A stretch of 64,000 nucleotides of DNA from Haematobacter massiliensis (GCF_000740795.1 NZ_JGYG01000010.1:94535-158534); one strand, 5' to 3'; positions 9,891 to 24,027 are shown, counted from the first letter of the stretch. Notes: generated by a model not told the origin, from the sequence alone. A program made the numbers and translations.

Positions 9891-10685
9891 TCAGAGGCCC
9901 CAGACGATCAGATTGAAATCCGCCAGCCGCTCCACCAGCATGAGAAAGACCGAAGCGCCGAGCATAGCGTCGAACCGGTCCATGACGCCGCCGTGGCCGG
10001 GGATGATGTTGGACGCATCCTTCACCCCCATCCGTCGCTTCACTGCGCTTTCCGCGACATCCCCAAGCTGAGACGCCATCGAAATGGCGATCGAAACGCC
10101 CACGAGCTCCCACCGCGCCCCGGTTGCCAGAACGTAGATCGCGCCTATTGCCGCGGCAGCCGCCCAGCCCGCAAGCGTGCCGGACCATGTCTTTTTCGGG
10201 CTGACCTTGGGCCAGAACTTCGGCCCGCCAATGATGCGGCCGGCAAAGTATCCGAAGACATCCGTTCCCACGACCACCAGCACGAGCCATGACATCCAGA
10301 CAAAGCCGTAGTCCTGCCGCAGATGCAGAAGCCCGAAACCGGCGACAATCATGAAGGAGGAATAGACCGCGAAAATCGTCCGGTTCCGCGGCAGGTTCCC
10401 GATGCCGAGCATCGCGGGAAGCAACGCGAAGGGCAGGACAAAGCCTATCGGCAGTACGCCCCAGAGGAACACCGCAAGCGCTGCAAGCACGGCCAGCAGA
10501 ACGCCGACCGGTGTTGTTTCAGGAAGCGTGCAGATGCGCTGCAGCTCCCAGACCATCAGGCCGATCAGGACCGTCACGAGAAGCAGGAACACCCAGCCGC
10601 CGATCCACATGGCGATCAGCCCGACAAGGGCGAGAACCGCGCCCGAGATGAATCGGGGCGCGAGATCCTGGAACTGCGCCGCCAT
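9891..10685 (-). CDS. cdsA: Phosphatidate cytidylyltransferase
   Basis: An integral membrane enzyme of 264 aa with seven to eight hydrophobic segments that makes CDP-diacylglycerol from phosphatidate and CTP. The C-terminal family signature is present as SQLGDVAESAVKRRMGVKD followed by IPGHGGVMDRFD, with the conserved acidic residues that bind metal. The start codon overlaps the uppS stop by one base (TGATG). Confidence 0.95.
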   Translation of the reverse strand: MAAQFQDLAPRFISGAVLALVGLIAMWIGGWVFLLLVTVLIGLMVWELQRICTLPETTPVGVLLAVLAALAVFLWGVLPIGFVLPFALLPAMLGIGNLPRNRTIFAVYSSFMIVAGFGLLHLRQDYGFVWMSWLVLVVVGTDVFGYFAGRIIGGPKFWPKVSPKKTWSGTLAGWAAAAAIGAIYVLATGARWELVGVSIAISMASQLGDVAESAVKRRMGVKDASNIIPGHGGVMDRFDAMLGASVFLMLVERLADFNLIVWGL

Positions 10686-11431
10686 CAGACCGCCTGCGCG
10701 CCGAACCGCCGCTCGCGCAGCGAATAGCGGTCAAGGATGCAGCCAAGCTCCTGCGGTGTGAAATCCGGCCAGAGCGTCGGGGTGAATTCGTATTCCGCGT
10801 AAGCCGCCTGCCACAGCAGAAAATTCGAAACCCGCGTCTCCCCGCTGGTCCGGATCACGAGGTCTGGTTCAGGAAGGAACGCCGTGTCAAGCTCCGCCCC
10901 GAGCGTGGCTTCCGTGACATCCTCCGCCCGGAGTTCGCCCCGCGCGACTTTCTCCGCGACCTTGCGCGTGGCGCGCGCCAACTCATTGCGCCCGCCATAG
11001 TTGATCGCGACAGTCAGATGGAGCTGGTCGTTGTCTGAGGTATGCTCCTCGATCCGGGCCATGAGCCGCTGCAACCGTCTGTCCAGCCGCGACCGATCGC
11101 CGATGAACCGCAGGCGCACTCCCCCCGCGTTCATGCGCTCCGCCTCATTCTCGATATAGCGGGAGAAGATGGACATCAGGCCCAGCACTTCCTCCGTCGA
11201 ACGTTTCCAGTTCTCGGTGGAGAAGGCATAGACGGTGAGGTAGCGGATGCCGAGATCGGGGCAAGCCGCCACGATCTCCTTCACCCGCTCTGCGCCGCGC
11301 CGGTGCCCCATCAGCCGGGGCCAGCCCTTGCGCACGGCCCAACGGCCGTTGCCATCCATGATGATCGCCACGTGAAGCGCGTCTGTGCTGGGTCTTTCCG
11401 CCACGATCCTGTCCCCGGAATGGCTCTGCAT
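10685..11431 (-). CDS. uppS: Undecaprenyl diphosphate synthase UppS
   Basis: Cis-prenyltransferase of 248 aa that makes the C55 lipid carrier for peptidoglycan. The first conserved block VAIIMDGNGRWA contains the catalytic aspartate, and the C-terminal block PEPDLVIRTSGETRVSNFLLWQ is intact. I chose the ATG at 11431 (preceded by AGAAGG, 5 nt spacing); an open frame runs 37 codons upstream but that part is not family-like. Confidence 0.95.
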   Translation of the reverse strand: MQSHSGDRIVAERPSTDALHVAIIMDGNGRWAVRKGWPRLMGHRRGAERVKEIVAACPDLGIRYLTVYAFSTENWKRSTEEVLGLMSIFSRYIENEAERMNAGGVRLRFIGDRSRLDRRLQRLMARIEEHTSDNDQLHLTVAINYGGRNELARATRKVAEKVARGELRAEDVTEATLGAELDTAFLPEPDLVIRTSGETRVSNFLLWQAAYAEYEFTPTLWPDFTPQELGCILDRYSLRERRFGAQAV

Positions 11432-11448
11432 TGGCCTTCTCAGATCGG

Positions 11449-12009
11449 TCAGACCTGCATGATCTCTTGCTGTTTCGATTCCAGAGCCTTGTCCACCGCG
11501 GCAATGGACTTGTCCGTCAGGTCCTGCACCTCGTCCGACCACATCTTCTGGTCATCCTCGGACATGCCCTTGGCCTTCTTGATCTGATCCATGCCGTCCC
11601 GGCGAACGTTGCGGATCGCGACACGCGCATGTTCCGCATATTGCGCGGCGACACGGGTCAGGTCACGACGACGCTCTTCGTTCAGTTCGGGGATCGGCAG
11701 ACGGATGATCGTGCCGTCCACCACCGGATTGATGCCAAGACCGGAATCGCGGATCGCCCGCTCCACCTTGGAGACGAGCCCCTTGTCCCAGACGTTGATC
11801 GTGATCATGCGGGGTTCCGGTACGTTAACCGTGCCAAGCTGATTGACCGGCGTCATCGACCCGTAGGCATCGACCTGAATCGGCTCCACGATGGTCGCCG
11901 AGGCGCGTCCGGTGCGAAGCGAGGCGAATTCGGTGCGAAGCGAGGCCATGGCGCCATCCATGCGCCGCTCCAAGTCCGCAAGATCGATTTCGGTGATGTC
12001 ATCCGCCAT
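11449..12009 (-). CDS. frr: Ribosome recycling factor
   Basis: The 186-aa protein matches RRF over its whole length, including the LRTGRAS motif and [10 protein letters not shown] of the long three-helix bundle. With EF-G it splits terminated ribosomes. It sits between pyrH and uppS as in most proteobacteria, with a 147-bp spacer to pyrH in which I see no gene. Confidence 0.96.
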   Translation of the reverse strand: MADDITEIDLADLERRMDGAMASLRTEFASLRTGRASATIVEPIQVDAYGSMTPVNQLGTVNVPEPRMITINVWDKGLVSKVERAIRDSGLGINPVVDGTIIRLPIPELNEERRRDLTRVAAQYAEHARVAIRNVRRDGMDQIKKAKGMSEDDQKMWSDEVQDLTDKSIAAVDKALESKQQEIMQV

Positions 12010-12156
12010 GATAAATTGGTCTCCAGTTCCGTGCCACGCCGCTCAAGACGCAGCCATTTTGGCCCGGTATAGCGATAACGAGGCGAATTGCACAGAGAAG
12101 ATCGCGGCGCCGGCCGCGGAGAGAATGCCGCGCCCAGCCGCCATCGAGAGCCTTCG

Positions 12157-12894
12157 TCAGCCGTGTACGAGGGTAAAGCGCCCCTCACCGCGGAGAATAC
12201 CCACCAGACCGCCCGGCTCATCCAGTGAAAACACGATGATCGGCAGGTCATTGTCGCGGGCGAGAGCCAGCGCCGAGGCATCCATGACTTTCAGGTTCTT
12301 GATGAGCGCTTCATCGTAAGTAATTGTATCGTAGCGCTTTGCGTCATCGAATTTCTTGGGATCCTTGTCATAGATCCCGTCCACCTTCGTGCCCTTGAAG
12401 ATCGCCTCGCAGCCCATCTCCACGGCGCGGAGCGCGCCCGCCGTATCCGTGGTGAAGAACGGATTGCCGGTGCCTGCGGCAAAGATGCAAACACGCATCT
12501 TCTCCAGATGGCGGACGGCCCGGCGGCGGATATAGGGCTCGCAGACCTGATCCATCGGAATGGCGGAGATGACACGGGTATGAATGCGGAGCGCCTCCAG
12601 CGCGGCCTGCATGGCGAGCGCGTTCATTACGGTCGCGAGCATACCCATGTAGTCCGCCGTCGTCCGTTCCATTCCCTGGGCGGAACCTTGAAGACCGCGG
12701 AAGATATTGCCCCCGCCGATGACCATGCATATCTCGACCCCGAGATCGTGGACGGCCTTCACCTCTGCGGCGATCCGCGCAACAGTGGGAGGGTGAAGCC
12801 CATATCCCTGATCGCCCATCAGGGCCTCGCCGGAGATCTTGAGCAGGACGCGCTTGTACTTGACCTGTGACGACGGGTTCGGCGCATCGCTCAT
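12157..12894 (-). CDS. pyrH: UMP kinase PyrH
   Basis: A 245-aa amino-acid-kinase-fold enzyme that phosphorylates UMP to UDP. The N-terminal [11 protein letters not shown] phosphate-binding block, the GGGNIFRG motif and the [25 protein letters not shown] nucleotide region are present. This is the first gene of the operon; an AGGA element lies just before the ATG. Its upstream region is shared with divergent miaA. Confidence 0.96.
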   Translation of the reverse strand: MSDAPNPSSQVKYKRVLLKISGEALMGDQGYGLHPPTVARIAAEVKAVHDLGVEICMVIGGGNIFRGLQGSAQGMERTTADYMGMLATVMNALAMQAALEALRIHTRVISAIPMDQVCEPYIRRRAVRHLEKMRVCIFAAGTGNPFFTTDTAGALRAVEMGCEAIFKGTKVDGIYDKDPKKFDDAKRYDTITYDEALIKNLKVMDASALALARDNDLPIIVFSLDEPGGLVGILRGEGRFTLVHG

Positions 12895-12920
12895 GCGGCG
12901 GTTCCTTTCGACTTCTACTA

Positions 12921-12936
12921 TTCCCCGAGTGGGGAA
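12921..12936. promoter_or_regulatory. Inverted repeat in the pyrH/miaA intergenic region
   Basis: TTCCCC-GAGT-GGGGAA forms a perfect 6-bp inverted repeat, 27 bp upstream of the pyrH start codon in its leader. It could be an operator or a short hairpin in the 5' UTR. No poly-T follows in either direction, so it is not an obvious terminator. Function unknown. Confidence 0.3.
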
Positions 12937-13011
12937 AATGTCTCAAAAGCCGGAAAGGTTCAACGCCGAAGCGCATCGACAGGCAAAAACCCCTCATTCC
13001 TGATAAAAAAG

Positions 13012-13884
13012 ATGAATAAACACTCACAATATATTGATATAAAAAACAATAATCCGGTTCTTATTGCAGGATGCACCGCTTCCGGCAAGTCGGCGCTGGC
13101 GATTGAGCTTGCGCAGAGCTTTGGCGGGATCATCGTAAATGCCGATGCGTTGCAGGTTTACGCCAACTGGCGCGTCCTTACAGCCCGCCCGAGCGAAGCT
13201 GAGCAGGCAGGGATTCCCCACCTCCTGTACGGCCACATCGATCGCGAAGAGGAGTATTCCGTAGGCCATTGGCTGCGGGACGTGGCCCCCTTGCTGCAGG
13301 GGGAGGCGCGCCCGATCATCGTCGGTGGAACCGGATTGTATCTCACAGCACTGACGGAGGGGCTTGCGGAGATACCTCCCATCCCGGGCGACGTCCGTGA
13401 GGAGGCAGATGGCCTGCCATTGGAGACCCTGATCCGGCAACTGGACCCGGAAAGCGCTGAAAAGATCGATTTACAGAATCGCGCAAGGGTTCAGCGGGCT
13501 TGGGAGGTTCGGCGTGCGACGGGGCGCGGCATTGCCGCTTGGCAGGCGGAGACAGGCCCGCCCCTCCTCCCGCCCGGTGCGGCAACGCTGCTTCATCTCG
13601 ACGCAGAACGGGACTGGCTGGCCGAGCGGATCGACAGACGCTTCGACATGATGATCGACGCGGGGGCATTGGAGGAGGTGCGGGCGGAGCTTCCGTACTG
13701 GGATCCCGGCCGCCCGTCCTCTCGCGCGATCGGAGCCCCCGAATTGCTGGCATATCTCAAGGGAGAAATGTCCCTGGATGCCGCCAGGGAGTTGGCCAAG
13801 GCCGCGACCCGCCAATATGCCAAGCGGCAACGTACCTGGTTCCGCCGTCGGATGGGCGGTTGGCACCGTCTCCAGCAACCGTAG
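13012..13884 (+). CDS. miaA: tRNA dimethylallyltransferase MiaA
   Basis: MiaA adds a dimethylallyl group to A37 of tRNAs that read UNN codons. The P-loop GCTASGKS is at about residues 20-27, and [18 protein letters not shown] and the C-terminal [13 protein letters not shown] motif are present; 290 aa is normal. The first 17 codons are strikingly AT-rich compared with the rest of the gene and no good ribosome site precedes the ATG, so the exact start is a little uncertain. Confidence 0.93.
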   Translation: MNKHSQYIDIKNNNPVLIAGCTASGKSALAIELAQSFGGIIVNADALQVYANWRVLTARPSEAEQAGIPHLLYGHIDREEEYSVGHWLRDVAPLLQGEARPIIVGGTGLYLTALTEGLAEIPPIPGDVREEADGLPLETLIRQLDPESAEKIDLQNRARVQRAWEVRRATGRGIAAWQAETGPPLLPPGAATLLHLDAERDWLAERIDRRFDMMIDAGALEEVRAELPYWDPGRPSSRAIGAPELLAYLKGEMSLDAARELAKAATRQYAKRQRTWFRRRMGGWHRLQQP

Positions 13885-13983
13885 CGGCGCGGCAACGCAG
13901 GACAACCTTGACGACAGTAGCATGCGAAGCCGCTTTGTATGCGGCGGGGCCGGAGTAAGATCGGTGCTACAGGAGGAGCGCCG

Positions 13984-14775
13984 ATGAACAGCCTGCCCGT
14001 GCTTCCCACTCTCCGCGTCGCCCCCATCTCCCGCATCGTTCAGGCGGGCAAGTGGCATACGGACGCCCGGCGATCATGGGGGGAGCCGGTCCTCTACTGG
14101 TTCACACGGGGTCAGGGGCGTTTGTCGGCAGGCGGCGAGATCCGGGGCTACGGGCCTCACAATGCGATCTTTTTGCCCGCCGAAACCGTCCACGGTTTTG
14201 AAGCGCATCCCCAGGTTTTCGGCTCTGCGGTTTTTTTCGGGCGCAACCATGGCCTTCCGCTGCCATTCGAGCCGCTGCATATCCGCGCGCGCGAGACACC
14301 CGTACAGATGGAGCTGAATCAGCTCATTGACCATCTTGCTCGCGAGCTGGATGGCCTCCGCCCGGGTCGGGAGCAGGCGGCGCAATGCTGGCTCGGCCTG
14401 ATCTGCGTCTGGATGGAGCGGCAGGCGCTCCGCCAGGAGCAGAATGGTGACGATCCCGAGAAGCGGCTCGTGTCGCACTACGTGCAACTTCTGGACCGCA
14501 TGCTCTATACCCGTCACGACGTGGCTGAGTTCGCGCATGATCTCGGCGTGACGCCGACGCATCTGTCACGGGCCTGCCGGGCGGCGGCGGGGCGATCCGC
14601 GCATACGCTGCTTCAGGACAGGCTGATCGTGGAAGCGCGCCGATTGCTTGCCGAACAGCATCTGCCGGTCGTAGAGGTTGCCCGGGCGCTCGGCTTCAGT
14701 TCCCCCGCCTACTTCACCCGCGCCTTTTATCAGCGCACAGGAAAATCCCCGGCGTCCTTCCGCCGGAACGGCTGA
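13984..14775 (+). CDS. AraC-family transcriptional regulator
   Basis: The N-terminal half (to about residue 130) is a cupin-like sensing domain (YWFTRGQGRLSAGGEIRGYGPHNAIFLPAETVHGFE). The C-terminal 100 residues contain two helix-turn-helix motifs (VAEFAHDLGVTPTHLSRACR and VVEVARALGFSSPAYFTRAF) ending in the family pattern GKSPASFRR. The ATG at 13984 has an AGGAGG 7 nt upstream, better than an upstream ATG at 13939. The acetyltransferase gene starts 5 bp after its stop, so the two may form an operon. The ligand cannot be told from sequence. Confidence 0.85.
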   Translation: MNSLPVLPTLRVAPISRIVQAGKWHTDARRSWGEPVLYWFTRGQGRLSAGGEIRGYGPHNAIFLPAETVHGFEAHPQVFGSAVFFGRNHGLPLPFEPLHIRARETPVQMELNQLIDHLARELDGLRPGREQAAQCWLGLICVWMERQALRQEQNGDDPEKRLVSHYVQLLDRMLYTRHDVAEFAHDLGVTPTHLSRACRAAAGRSAHTLLQDRLIVEARRLLAEQHLPVVEVARALGFSSPAYFTRAFYQRTGKSPASFRRNG

Positions 14776-14780
14776 CGACG

Positions 14781-15311
14781 ATGACAGACGATCTCCTTAT
14801 CCGCCCCTCCGCGGAGAGCGACCTTTCCGCGATCCAGCGTATCTATGCCCACCACGTCCTGCATGGCGTCGCGAGCTTTGAGGAGGAGCCGCCGGACCTG
14901 ACGGAGATGGCGCGGCGGCGGGAAAGTGTTCTGATGCTCGGTCTGCCGCATCTTGTGGCAGAGGGGACGGACGGCGTGCTTGGCTACGCCTATGCCGGCA
15001 CTTATCGGCCACGCCCCGCCTATCGCTACACGGTTGAAGATTCGATCTATGTCGCACCGGGTCTGGCGGGCCGGGGCGTTGGTAGCGCCCTCCTGTCCCG
15101 CCTTATCTCGGACTGTGAGAAAGGCCCGTGGCGGCAGATGATCGCGGTCATCGGCGACAGCGGGAATGCGGGATCCATCGCGCTGCACCGGCGATTCGGT
15201 TTCACCCTCACGGGTACCTTCCACTCCATCGGGTTCAAACACGGTCGCTGGCTCGACTCGGTGCTGATGCAGCGTCCGCTGGGGCCAGGCGACCAGACGC
15301 CGCCCGGCTGA
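14781..15311 (+). CDS. GNAT N-acetyltransferase, phosphinothricin-acetyltransferase type
   Basis: A 176-aa single-domain acetyltransferase. The acetyl-CoA binding segment YVAPGLAGRGVGSALLSRLI carries the family (R/Q)GxGxA/G pattern, and the ending GFTLTGTFHSIGFKHGRWLDSV matches the PAT/Bar-like subgroup that acetylates small amines or amino acid analogues. Substrate is not determined. It converges on cysS with a 5-bp gap. Confidence 0.8.
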   Translation: MTDDLLIRPSAESDLSAIQRIYAHHVLHGVASFEEEPPDLTEMARRRESVLMLGLPHLVAEGTDGVLGYAYAGTYRPRPAYRYTVEDSIYVAPGLAGRGVGSALLSRLISDCEKGPWRQMIAVIGDSGNAGSIALHRRFGFTLTGTFHSIGFKHGRWLDSVLMQRPLGPGDQTPPG

Positions 15312-15316
15312 GCCTT

Positions 15317-16690
15317 TCATTCCAGCCGCAGTATCTCCGCGGGGTCGAAATCCGGGCCCGCCTCCCACTCTGCGCCCTGGGGGGTGTCGCGAACGATGAG
15401 CCCGGCCCGCTGAAATCCATCGCGAAGCGCATCGGCGCGGGCGAAATCACGCGCCTTCCGGGCGGCCGCCCGCTCCAGGAGCAACGCATCAATCCGCGCC
15501 GAGACTTCCGCGCCGACCTCACGCTGCGTCCAGTCGTGCTTATCCTCAAGGAGACCCATCAGCGCGGCCGAAGCCTTCAGCCCCGCCGCATCACCTGCGG
15601 TCGCCAATCCGTGCAGCACTGCGATCGCGCCCGCCGTGTTCAGATCGTCTCCGAGCGCCGCCAGCAATTCTGGCGCCGGTTCCGCCGCAGCGGTCACCCC
15701 CCGCGTCAGCGTACGCCAGCGCGACAGGGTCGCCCGCGCCTGCTCCGCCTTCTCCGCCGTCCAGTCCATCGGCTTGCCGTAATGGGTTCCGAGGTAGACG
15801 AAACGGATCACTTCGCCGGGCCAGCCCTGTTCCAGAAGGTCGCGCACCGTGAAGAAGTTGCCGAGGGATTTCGACATCTTCTTGCCTTCCACCTGAAGCA
15901 TCTCGTTGTGAAGCCAGTAACGCGCAAAGCTACCCTCCGGATGGGCACAGCAGCTCTGGGCGATCTCGTTCTCATGATGCGGAAACTGAAGGTCGATCCC
16001 GCCGCCATGAATGTCGAAGCTCGCTCCCAGCAACTCAAAGCTCATCGCGGAGCATTCGATATGCCAGCCGGGACGCCCGCGACCCCAGGGGCTGTCCCAG
16101 CCGGGCAGATCCGACGTCGAGGGCTTCCAGAGCACGAAATCCATCGGATCGCGTTTATAGGGCGCCACTTCCACACGCGCACCGGCGATCATGTCATCCA
16201 CAGACCGGCCCGAGAGGCGCCCATATTCCGCAAAGCTTCGCACATCGAACAACACATGGCCTTCCGCCTCGTAGGCGTGTCCACGTGCAATGAGCGAGCC
16301 GATCATGGCGATCATGGAACCGATATGCTCCGTCGCACGCGGCTCCGCCGTCGGGCGGAGCGCGCCAAGGGCGTCCATGTCCGCGTGATACCAGGCGATC
16401 GTCTCTTCGGTGATGCGCCCGATCGGGACGCCTTCCGCCTGGGCGCGTGCATTGATCTTGTCGTCCACGTCGGTGAAGTTGCGGACATAGGTGACGTGGT
16501 CCAGGCCATAGACATGCCGCAGCAGCCGGAAAAGCGTGTCGAACACCACGACCGGCCGTCCATTGCCCAGATGGGCGCGGTCATAGACGGTCGGTCCGCA
16601 GACATACATCCGCACATCTTCGGGATCGAGCGGCGCAAAAACCTCGCGCCGCCGGGTCAGGGTGTTATGCAGCGAAATCTCGACCATCAC
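15317..16690 (-). CDS. cysS: Cysteinyl-tRNA synthetase
   Basis: Class I aminoacyl-tRNA synthetase of 457 aa. The HIGH-type motif appears as [13 protein letters not shown], the KMSKS motif as [11 protein letters not shown], and zinc-binding positions include CGPTVYD and the [23 protein letters not shown] regions. It catalyses charging of tRNA-Cys in the cytoplasm. Transcribed alone or from the cckA side; 84 bp separate it from the cckA stop. Confidence 0.96.
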   Translation of the reverse strand: MMVEISLHNTLTRRREVFAPLDPEDVRMYVCGPTVYDRAHLGNGRPVVVFDTLFRLLRHVYGLDHVTYVRNFTDVDDKINARAQAEGVPIGRITEETIAWYHADMDALGALRPTAEPRATEHIGSMIAMIGSLIARGHAYEAEGHVLFDVRSFAEYGRLSGRSVDDMIAGARVEVAPYKRDPMDFVLWKPSTSDLPGWDSPWGRGRPGWHIECSAMSFELLGASFDIHGGGIDLQFPHHENEIAQSCCAHPEGSFARYWLHNEMLQVEGKKMSKSLGNFFTVRDLLEQGWPGEVIRFVYLGTHYGKPMDWTAEKAEQARATLSRWRTLTRGVTAAAEPAPELLAALGDDLNTAGAIAVLHGLATAGDAAGLKASAALMGLLEDKHDWTQREVGAEVSARIDALLLERAAARKARDFARADALRDGFQRAGLIVRDTPQGAEWEAGPDFDPAEILRLE

Positions 16691-16774
16691 ATCCTCCAGC
16701 GTCGCGCGCAGTTAGCCGGATTTCGTTGACGATGCAAACCGGCCGCCTGCCATGCCCGCAATGCCTGGATGCTC

Positions 16775-19051
16775 TCAGGCCACGGGCTCCAGGTCTGGCT
16801 CCTTGACGGGCTGGCGGCCGACCTCCGCGCTCACCGCTTCGGTCAGCTGGGCAAGGGAGAAGGGCTTCGGCAGGAAGGTGGAGTTCGGCATTCGGGCACG
16901 GATTTCGCCGAACGACTCTTCGGCGTAACCGGAGACGAAGATCACCCGCATGTCAGGTCGCTGCTGCATGGCCCGGGCGACCCATGTAGGCCCGTCGATG
17001 CCCGGCATGATGACATCGCTCACGATCACGTCGATGCGCAAATCCGGCTCCGACGTCAGGGCCAGTGCTGCGTCTCCGCTGTCCGCTTCCAGCACGGTAA
17101 AACCCTTCAGCCGGAGGGCACGGGCGGCAAAGGCGCGGACGGGTGCCTCATCCTCCACCAGCAGCACGACCCCCCCGACCTGGGCCGCCGGAGACTTGGA
17201 AGGCTCCGGCTTGGGCTCCACGCGCAGGGCGGCAATGTGAACGGGGAAATAAAGGGTGAACGTCGTCCCTTCACCCACGACCGAGTCCACGAAGATGAAA
17301 GCGCCTGACTGTTTCACGATGCCGTAAACGGTGGAAAGACCAAGACCCGTCCCCTCCCCCGGCCGCTTCGTGGTGAAGAATGGCTCGAAAATCTTCGACA
17401 GAATTTCGGGCGGGATACCGCTTCCTTCATCGCGCACCCGGATCACGGAGTAATCGCCCGCCGGGACGCTCGCGCGGTCTCGTGACAGGGGGGCGTTCAG
17501 CCGGAGGGCTTCCGTTTCCACCCAGATATTGCCGGATCCGCCGATCGCGTCGCGGGCATTGACGACGAGGTTCATCATCACCTGCTCAAGCTGTCGCCTG
17601 TCAGCCCGTACAAGGCGGAGCGCATCGTCATTGCGGAAGATCACGCGCACCCGCTCCCCCACCAGACGGTTCAGCAGATGCATGGCGTCGGCGAGCACGG
17701 CGCGCAGGTCCAGCACCTCGGCCTGAAGAGTCTGCTTGCGCGAATAGGCGAGCAACTGTCGCACGAGCCCCGCCGCACGATCAGAGTTCTGCCTTATCTG
17801 CTCGAGATCGGCGAACTCCGGATCACCGGGCCGGTGTCGCAGAAGGAGGAGATCGCAATGCCCGGAAATCGCAGTCAGCAGGTTGTTGAAATCATGCGCC
17901 ACCCCACCGGCAAGTTGACCGATCGCCTGCATCTTCTGGCTCTGGATGAACTGGGACTGGAGGTTCTGATGCTCGGTTGCATCGTTCAGCACCGCGATCA
18001 GCCGCATGCGGCCGCCGTTCCGTACACGGCGCAGCACGATCTGCACATAAAACTCGCGACTGGCGCGGGAGGCACGCAGGATCTCGGGCTTGTTGAGCGT
18101 CCGCCCCGCCATGGCATCGGCGATCCAGTCACTCACCGGGCGACCCAGCCCTTCCACCAGATCGTGGAGCCGCGTCTCCCCGTCTGGAGGGCACAGTATC
18201 TCCCGAGCGGCGCGGTTGGCGGAGACCACCCTTCCGTCGGGCGCGAGTTCCAGCAACGCGACCGGCAGATCCTCCGCGGAGCCATTGGCCGTGCAGGCAG
18301 GCTCCTCCATGGGGAGCAGCACCATCCGGCGATCCCCCGCGGTGGGCAGATCATGGACCAGAACGGCAAGCGGCCCCCGCGTCGTGATGAGCCGCGCTTC
18401 CTCTCCATTGCGGGGCGGTGTGGCGAACATGTCGGTGATCCGCGATGGACGCAGCCCCAGAAGATCCCGAAGGGTCGGACTGACATGCAGCACGCGACCG
18501 TCGGATGCCAGAGTACAGGCGGGGAGCGGCAGGGCATCGGCAAGCCCGTCAGTCCAGCGCCACAACGTCAGTCCGGCGTCCAGAGGAAGCGCCGTAAGGC
18601 GGAGCGTCCCGCGCGCGGTCGGGTAATCCGCGTGCCCCCCAGCGGCAAGCCGTGCCCAAGCCTTCCCCGGCTCAAGCAGCAGCGAATGGAGCAACTCCGC
18701 GAGCGTGTCGCCTGGGCCGGCTGCGGTGTTCCGTGCGAGAATCCGGCCTCTGTCGTCGGCGATCGCAGCTGGCCCGGCTTCCATCTCCGGGAGTCGCGCG
18801 AGCAGCCGGCGCCGCTGGTTTTTCTGAAGCAGCCGAACCCCGGTCGCCGCGGCAAATATCAATGCCACAAGGCCAAGGGCGCAACCCACCGCATGAAGAA
18901 TGCCGGGCCTTGTGTGGACCACCTCACCCGCTGCCCAGGCCAGCAATCCGAAGATTGCCAGCAGACCTGTCTGCCAGAACCCCGTCCGCTCCATGATCCC
19001 GATACGTTGCCCCGACACCGTCACCCCCTGCCGCCACATGTCTTTGGACAC
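16775..19051 (-). CDS. cckA: CckA-type hybrid histidine kinase
   Basis: A 758-aa membrane hybrid kinase. Two membrane helices lie at about residues 27-44 and 52-72, then two PAS-like regions, a HisKA domain with the phospho-accepting histidine at 386 ([11 protein letters not shown]), an HATPase domain with NARDAI and DEGSGIPPE (about 497-585) and a C-terminal receiver domain whose phosphoacceptor aspartate is residue 678 ([13 protein letters not shown]). SGYAEESF in the receiver is typical of CckA. In alphaproteobacteria CckA works with the phosphotransferase ChpT and the regulator CtrA, which control motility and, in Rhodobacteraceae, gene transfer agent production. Confidence 0.9.
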   Translation of the reverse strand: MSKDMWRQGVTVSGQRIGIMERTGFWQTGLLAIFGLLAWAAGEVVHTRPGILHAVGCALGLVALIFAAATGVRLLQKNQRRRLLARLPEMEAGPAAIADDRGRILARNTAAGPGDTLAELLHSLLLEPGKAWARLAAGGHADYPTARGTLRLTALPLDAGLTLWRWTDGLADALPLPACTLASDGRVLHVSPTLRDLLGLRPSRITDMFATPPRNGEEARLITTRGPLAVLVHDLPTAGDRRMVLLPMEEPACTANGSAEDLPVALLELAPDGRVVSANRAAREILCPPDGETRLHDLVEGLGRPVSDWIADAMAGRTLNKPEILRASRASREFYVQIVLRRVRNGGRMRLIAVLNDATEHQNLQSQFIQSQKMQAIGQLAGGVAHDFNNLLTAISGHCDLLLLRHRPGDPEFADLEQIRQNSDRAAGLVRQLLAYSRKQTLQAEVLDLRAVLADAMHLLNRLVGERVRVIFRNDDALRLVRADRRQLEQVMMNLVVNARDAIGGSGNIWVETEALRLNAPLSRDRASVPAGDYSVIRVRDEGSGIPPEILSKIFEPFFTTKRPGEGTGLGLSTVYGIVKQSGAFIFVDSVVGEGTTFTLYFPVHIAALRVEPKPEPSKSPAAQVGGVVLLVEDEAPVRAFAARALRLKGFTVLEADSGDAALALTSEPDLRIDVIVSDVIMPGIDGPTWVARAMQQRPDMRVIFVSGYAEESFGEIRARMPNSTFLPKPFSLAQLTEAVSAEVGRQPVKEPDLEPVA

Positions 19052-19090
19052 CGACGAGGGTTAAGATCCGGTTAATCGCGGATTGTTCAA

Positions 19091-20246
19091 CTATAGCTTG
19101 TGTCGCAGCACGGCGAGGTAGAATCCATCGCCTCCGTCCAGCGGAGTGAAGCGATGCTCCTCCGCCAGATGCCAGCCAGAATTCTCGGCCATGAACCGCC
19201 TGATCTGGCCAGCATTCTCCTGCCCGAGCAGGGAGCAGGTCGCATAGGCCAGCGCGCCTCCCGGAGCGACGAGCGGTGCGGCGCGGCGCAGGATGGCGGC
19301 CTGTGTCTGCTCCAGCCGCTCCAGCATGTCTGCCGTCAGCCGCCATTTCCCCTCCGGCGCGCGTCGCCAGCTTCCCGAACCGGAGCAGGGAACATCGGTC
19401 AGGACAAGGTCAAAGGGAGCGGCGCGTTCGACCGCCTGCAACTGGGCGATGCGGACGCCCGCCCGCTCCGCCCGTGCGGGGAGGTCTCGCATCCGCCCGG
19501 GGTTCGCATCATGGGCGAAGACCTCAGCCCCGCGCGCCGCGAGCGCCAGCGACTTGCCACCGCCACCGGCGCAGTAGTCGAGGACACGGCCACCCTGCGG
19601 CAGCGCCTCCACCACGGCCTGAGATGCCGCATCCTGCAACTCGACCAGACCGTCACGATAGGCGGCGGAACCAGATACGGCACGGGCACGCGCCGTGACT
19701 TCGAGCGCGGTTGCGGCCAGCGGCGAGGGTCGTGTCTCTATCCCCTCCTCCGCCAGCGTGCGCGCGGCCTCATCCCGTGTCGTACGGGCAAGGTTGGCGC
19801 GCAGGAACACCGGCGCCCGATGACGCAGCGTCGCCATCACGGGGGGCGAAATCGTCGCCGAGGCTGGCCTTCAGATCGGGAACCAGCCAGTCGGGTGTGT
19901 CCAGCCGAACGGCCTCCGGCGCGATATCCAGAGGCTGCCCTTCGTCATCCGCGGTCACCGGAGCGGGCGCGTGGCCCTCGCCCGTGAACACCGTCGAAGG
20001 GTCGAACTCCCCGGCACGAAGGGCCCCCAGCATGAGCGCGCGCCCGTCCTCGCCGCCGCCCAGCCAACCGAAGGATCGCCGGCAGCGGAGGGCATCGAAC
20101 ACATAATCCCGGACCGCCGCCCGATCTCCCGAACCGGCATAGCGGCTGCGGCGTGCCCAGTTGGTAAGCGCGCGCTCTGCCGCGTCGCCTGCGCGGATCT
20201 CATCCAGTACCGCGATGGCGGCGGCAATTCGGGCGGCGGGCGTCAC
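19091..20246 (-). pseudogene. RsmB/NOP-family rRNA m5C methyltransferase, frameshifted
   Basis: Two adjacent frames together make one RsmB-family RNA cytosine methyltransferase. The N-terminal part (GTG at 20246) ends its homology at DWLVPDLKASLGDDFAP and then runs into unrelated residues; the rest resumes in another frame with VMATLRHRAPVFLRAN. The SAM-binding motif (YCAGGGGKSLALA), the DVPCSGSGSWRR motif and the catalytic YATCS cysteine are in the second part. The break lies at a run of six C on the coding strand (19841-19846 on +); five C would restore one frame of about 385 codons. It is either a real inactivating indel, a phase-variable tract or a sequencing error. It follows guaB by 2 bp, so it is co-transcribed with it. 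Confidence 0.85.
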
Positions 20247-20248
20247 GA

Positions 20249-23593
<3,345 letters not shown>

Positions 23594-23733
23594 CGCTCTG
23601 CCACGGTCAGGCCCGGACGCCGCAACGTCCCTCCCGGGTCCGCGCAATGGTAGCCGAGGCGGGGTGGCGATCTGTCGCCTTCCCAGGCTTCCCGCCCGTG
23701 CCCAGGGCAGAGCATTTCCGGCCTTCCAAAAGC

Positions 23734-23763
23734 GAACGACCGCCGGTTTCCCGGCGGTCGTTC
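23734..23763 (-). terminator. Rho-independent terminator after rpmJ
   Basis: A perfect 13-bp inverted repeat (arms 23734-23746 and 23751-23763) with a 4-nt loop. On the minus strand the hairpin is followed by GCTTTT, so it terminates rpmJ; it could also stop readthrough from the exporter gene on the plus strand. Confidence 0.85.
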
Positions 23764-23786
23764 ATGATCTTCCTGTGGCTCCCGCC

Positions 23787-23912
23787 TCAGCCCTGACGGG
23801 CCTTGTAGCGGCGCTGCGTCTTGTTGATCACGTAGACGCGGCCTTTACGGCGCACGATCTGGCAATCGCGGTGACGCTGCTTGAGCGAGCGGAGCGAGTT
23901 GCGGACCTTCAT
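23787..23912 (-). CDS. rpmJ: Ribosomal protein bL36 (zinc-free type)
   Basis: A 41-aa basic protein, [18 protein letters not shown]... ending [12 protein letters not shown], matches the C-minus class of L36 that lacks the four zinc ligands and is typical of alphaproteobacteria. It is part of the 50S subunit. An open frame extends upstream to 24041 through the tRNA sequence; that extension is not coding. Confidence 0.95.
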   Translation of the reverse strand: MKVRNSLRSLKQRHRDCQIVRRKGRVYVINKTQRRYKARQG

Positions 23913-23977
23913 CGGTCGTCTCCCATTCGCGGCGCGGCGTGCGCCTTGAAACAGATTGCCCATATGGGCGGTGAAAA

Positions 23978-24027
23978 TGGTGGGCGCGACAGGGATCGAA
24001 CCTGTGACCACTACGATGTCAACGTAG
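23978..24027 (-). tRNA. tRNA-Val(GAC) 3' half; probable prophage attachment junction
   Basis: Read on the minus strand this gives an anticodon stem CTACG/CGTAG around the loop TTGACAT (anticodon GAC), a variable loop, a T-arm ACAGG-TTCGATC-CCTGT, the acceptor 3' strand CGCGCCC, discriminator A and CCA (23978-23980). Upstream of the anticodon stem there is no proper D-arm: only 15 nt separate it from a GGGCCGCG segment that would pair imperfectly with the acceptor strand. The simplest reading is that a phage integrated into the 3' half of tRNA-Val, leaving this half next to rpmJ and rebuilding the full gene at the far end. A degenerate complete tRNA is the alternative. Confidence 0.75.

Noticed and set aside
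8421..10292. 623-codon plus-strand open frame
   Set aside because: Antisense to rseP, dxr and cdsA, all of which have clear family motifs on the minus strand.
15128..16729. 533-codon plus-strand frame
   Set aside because: Overlaps cysS and the GNAT gene out of frame, without motifs.
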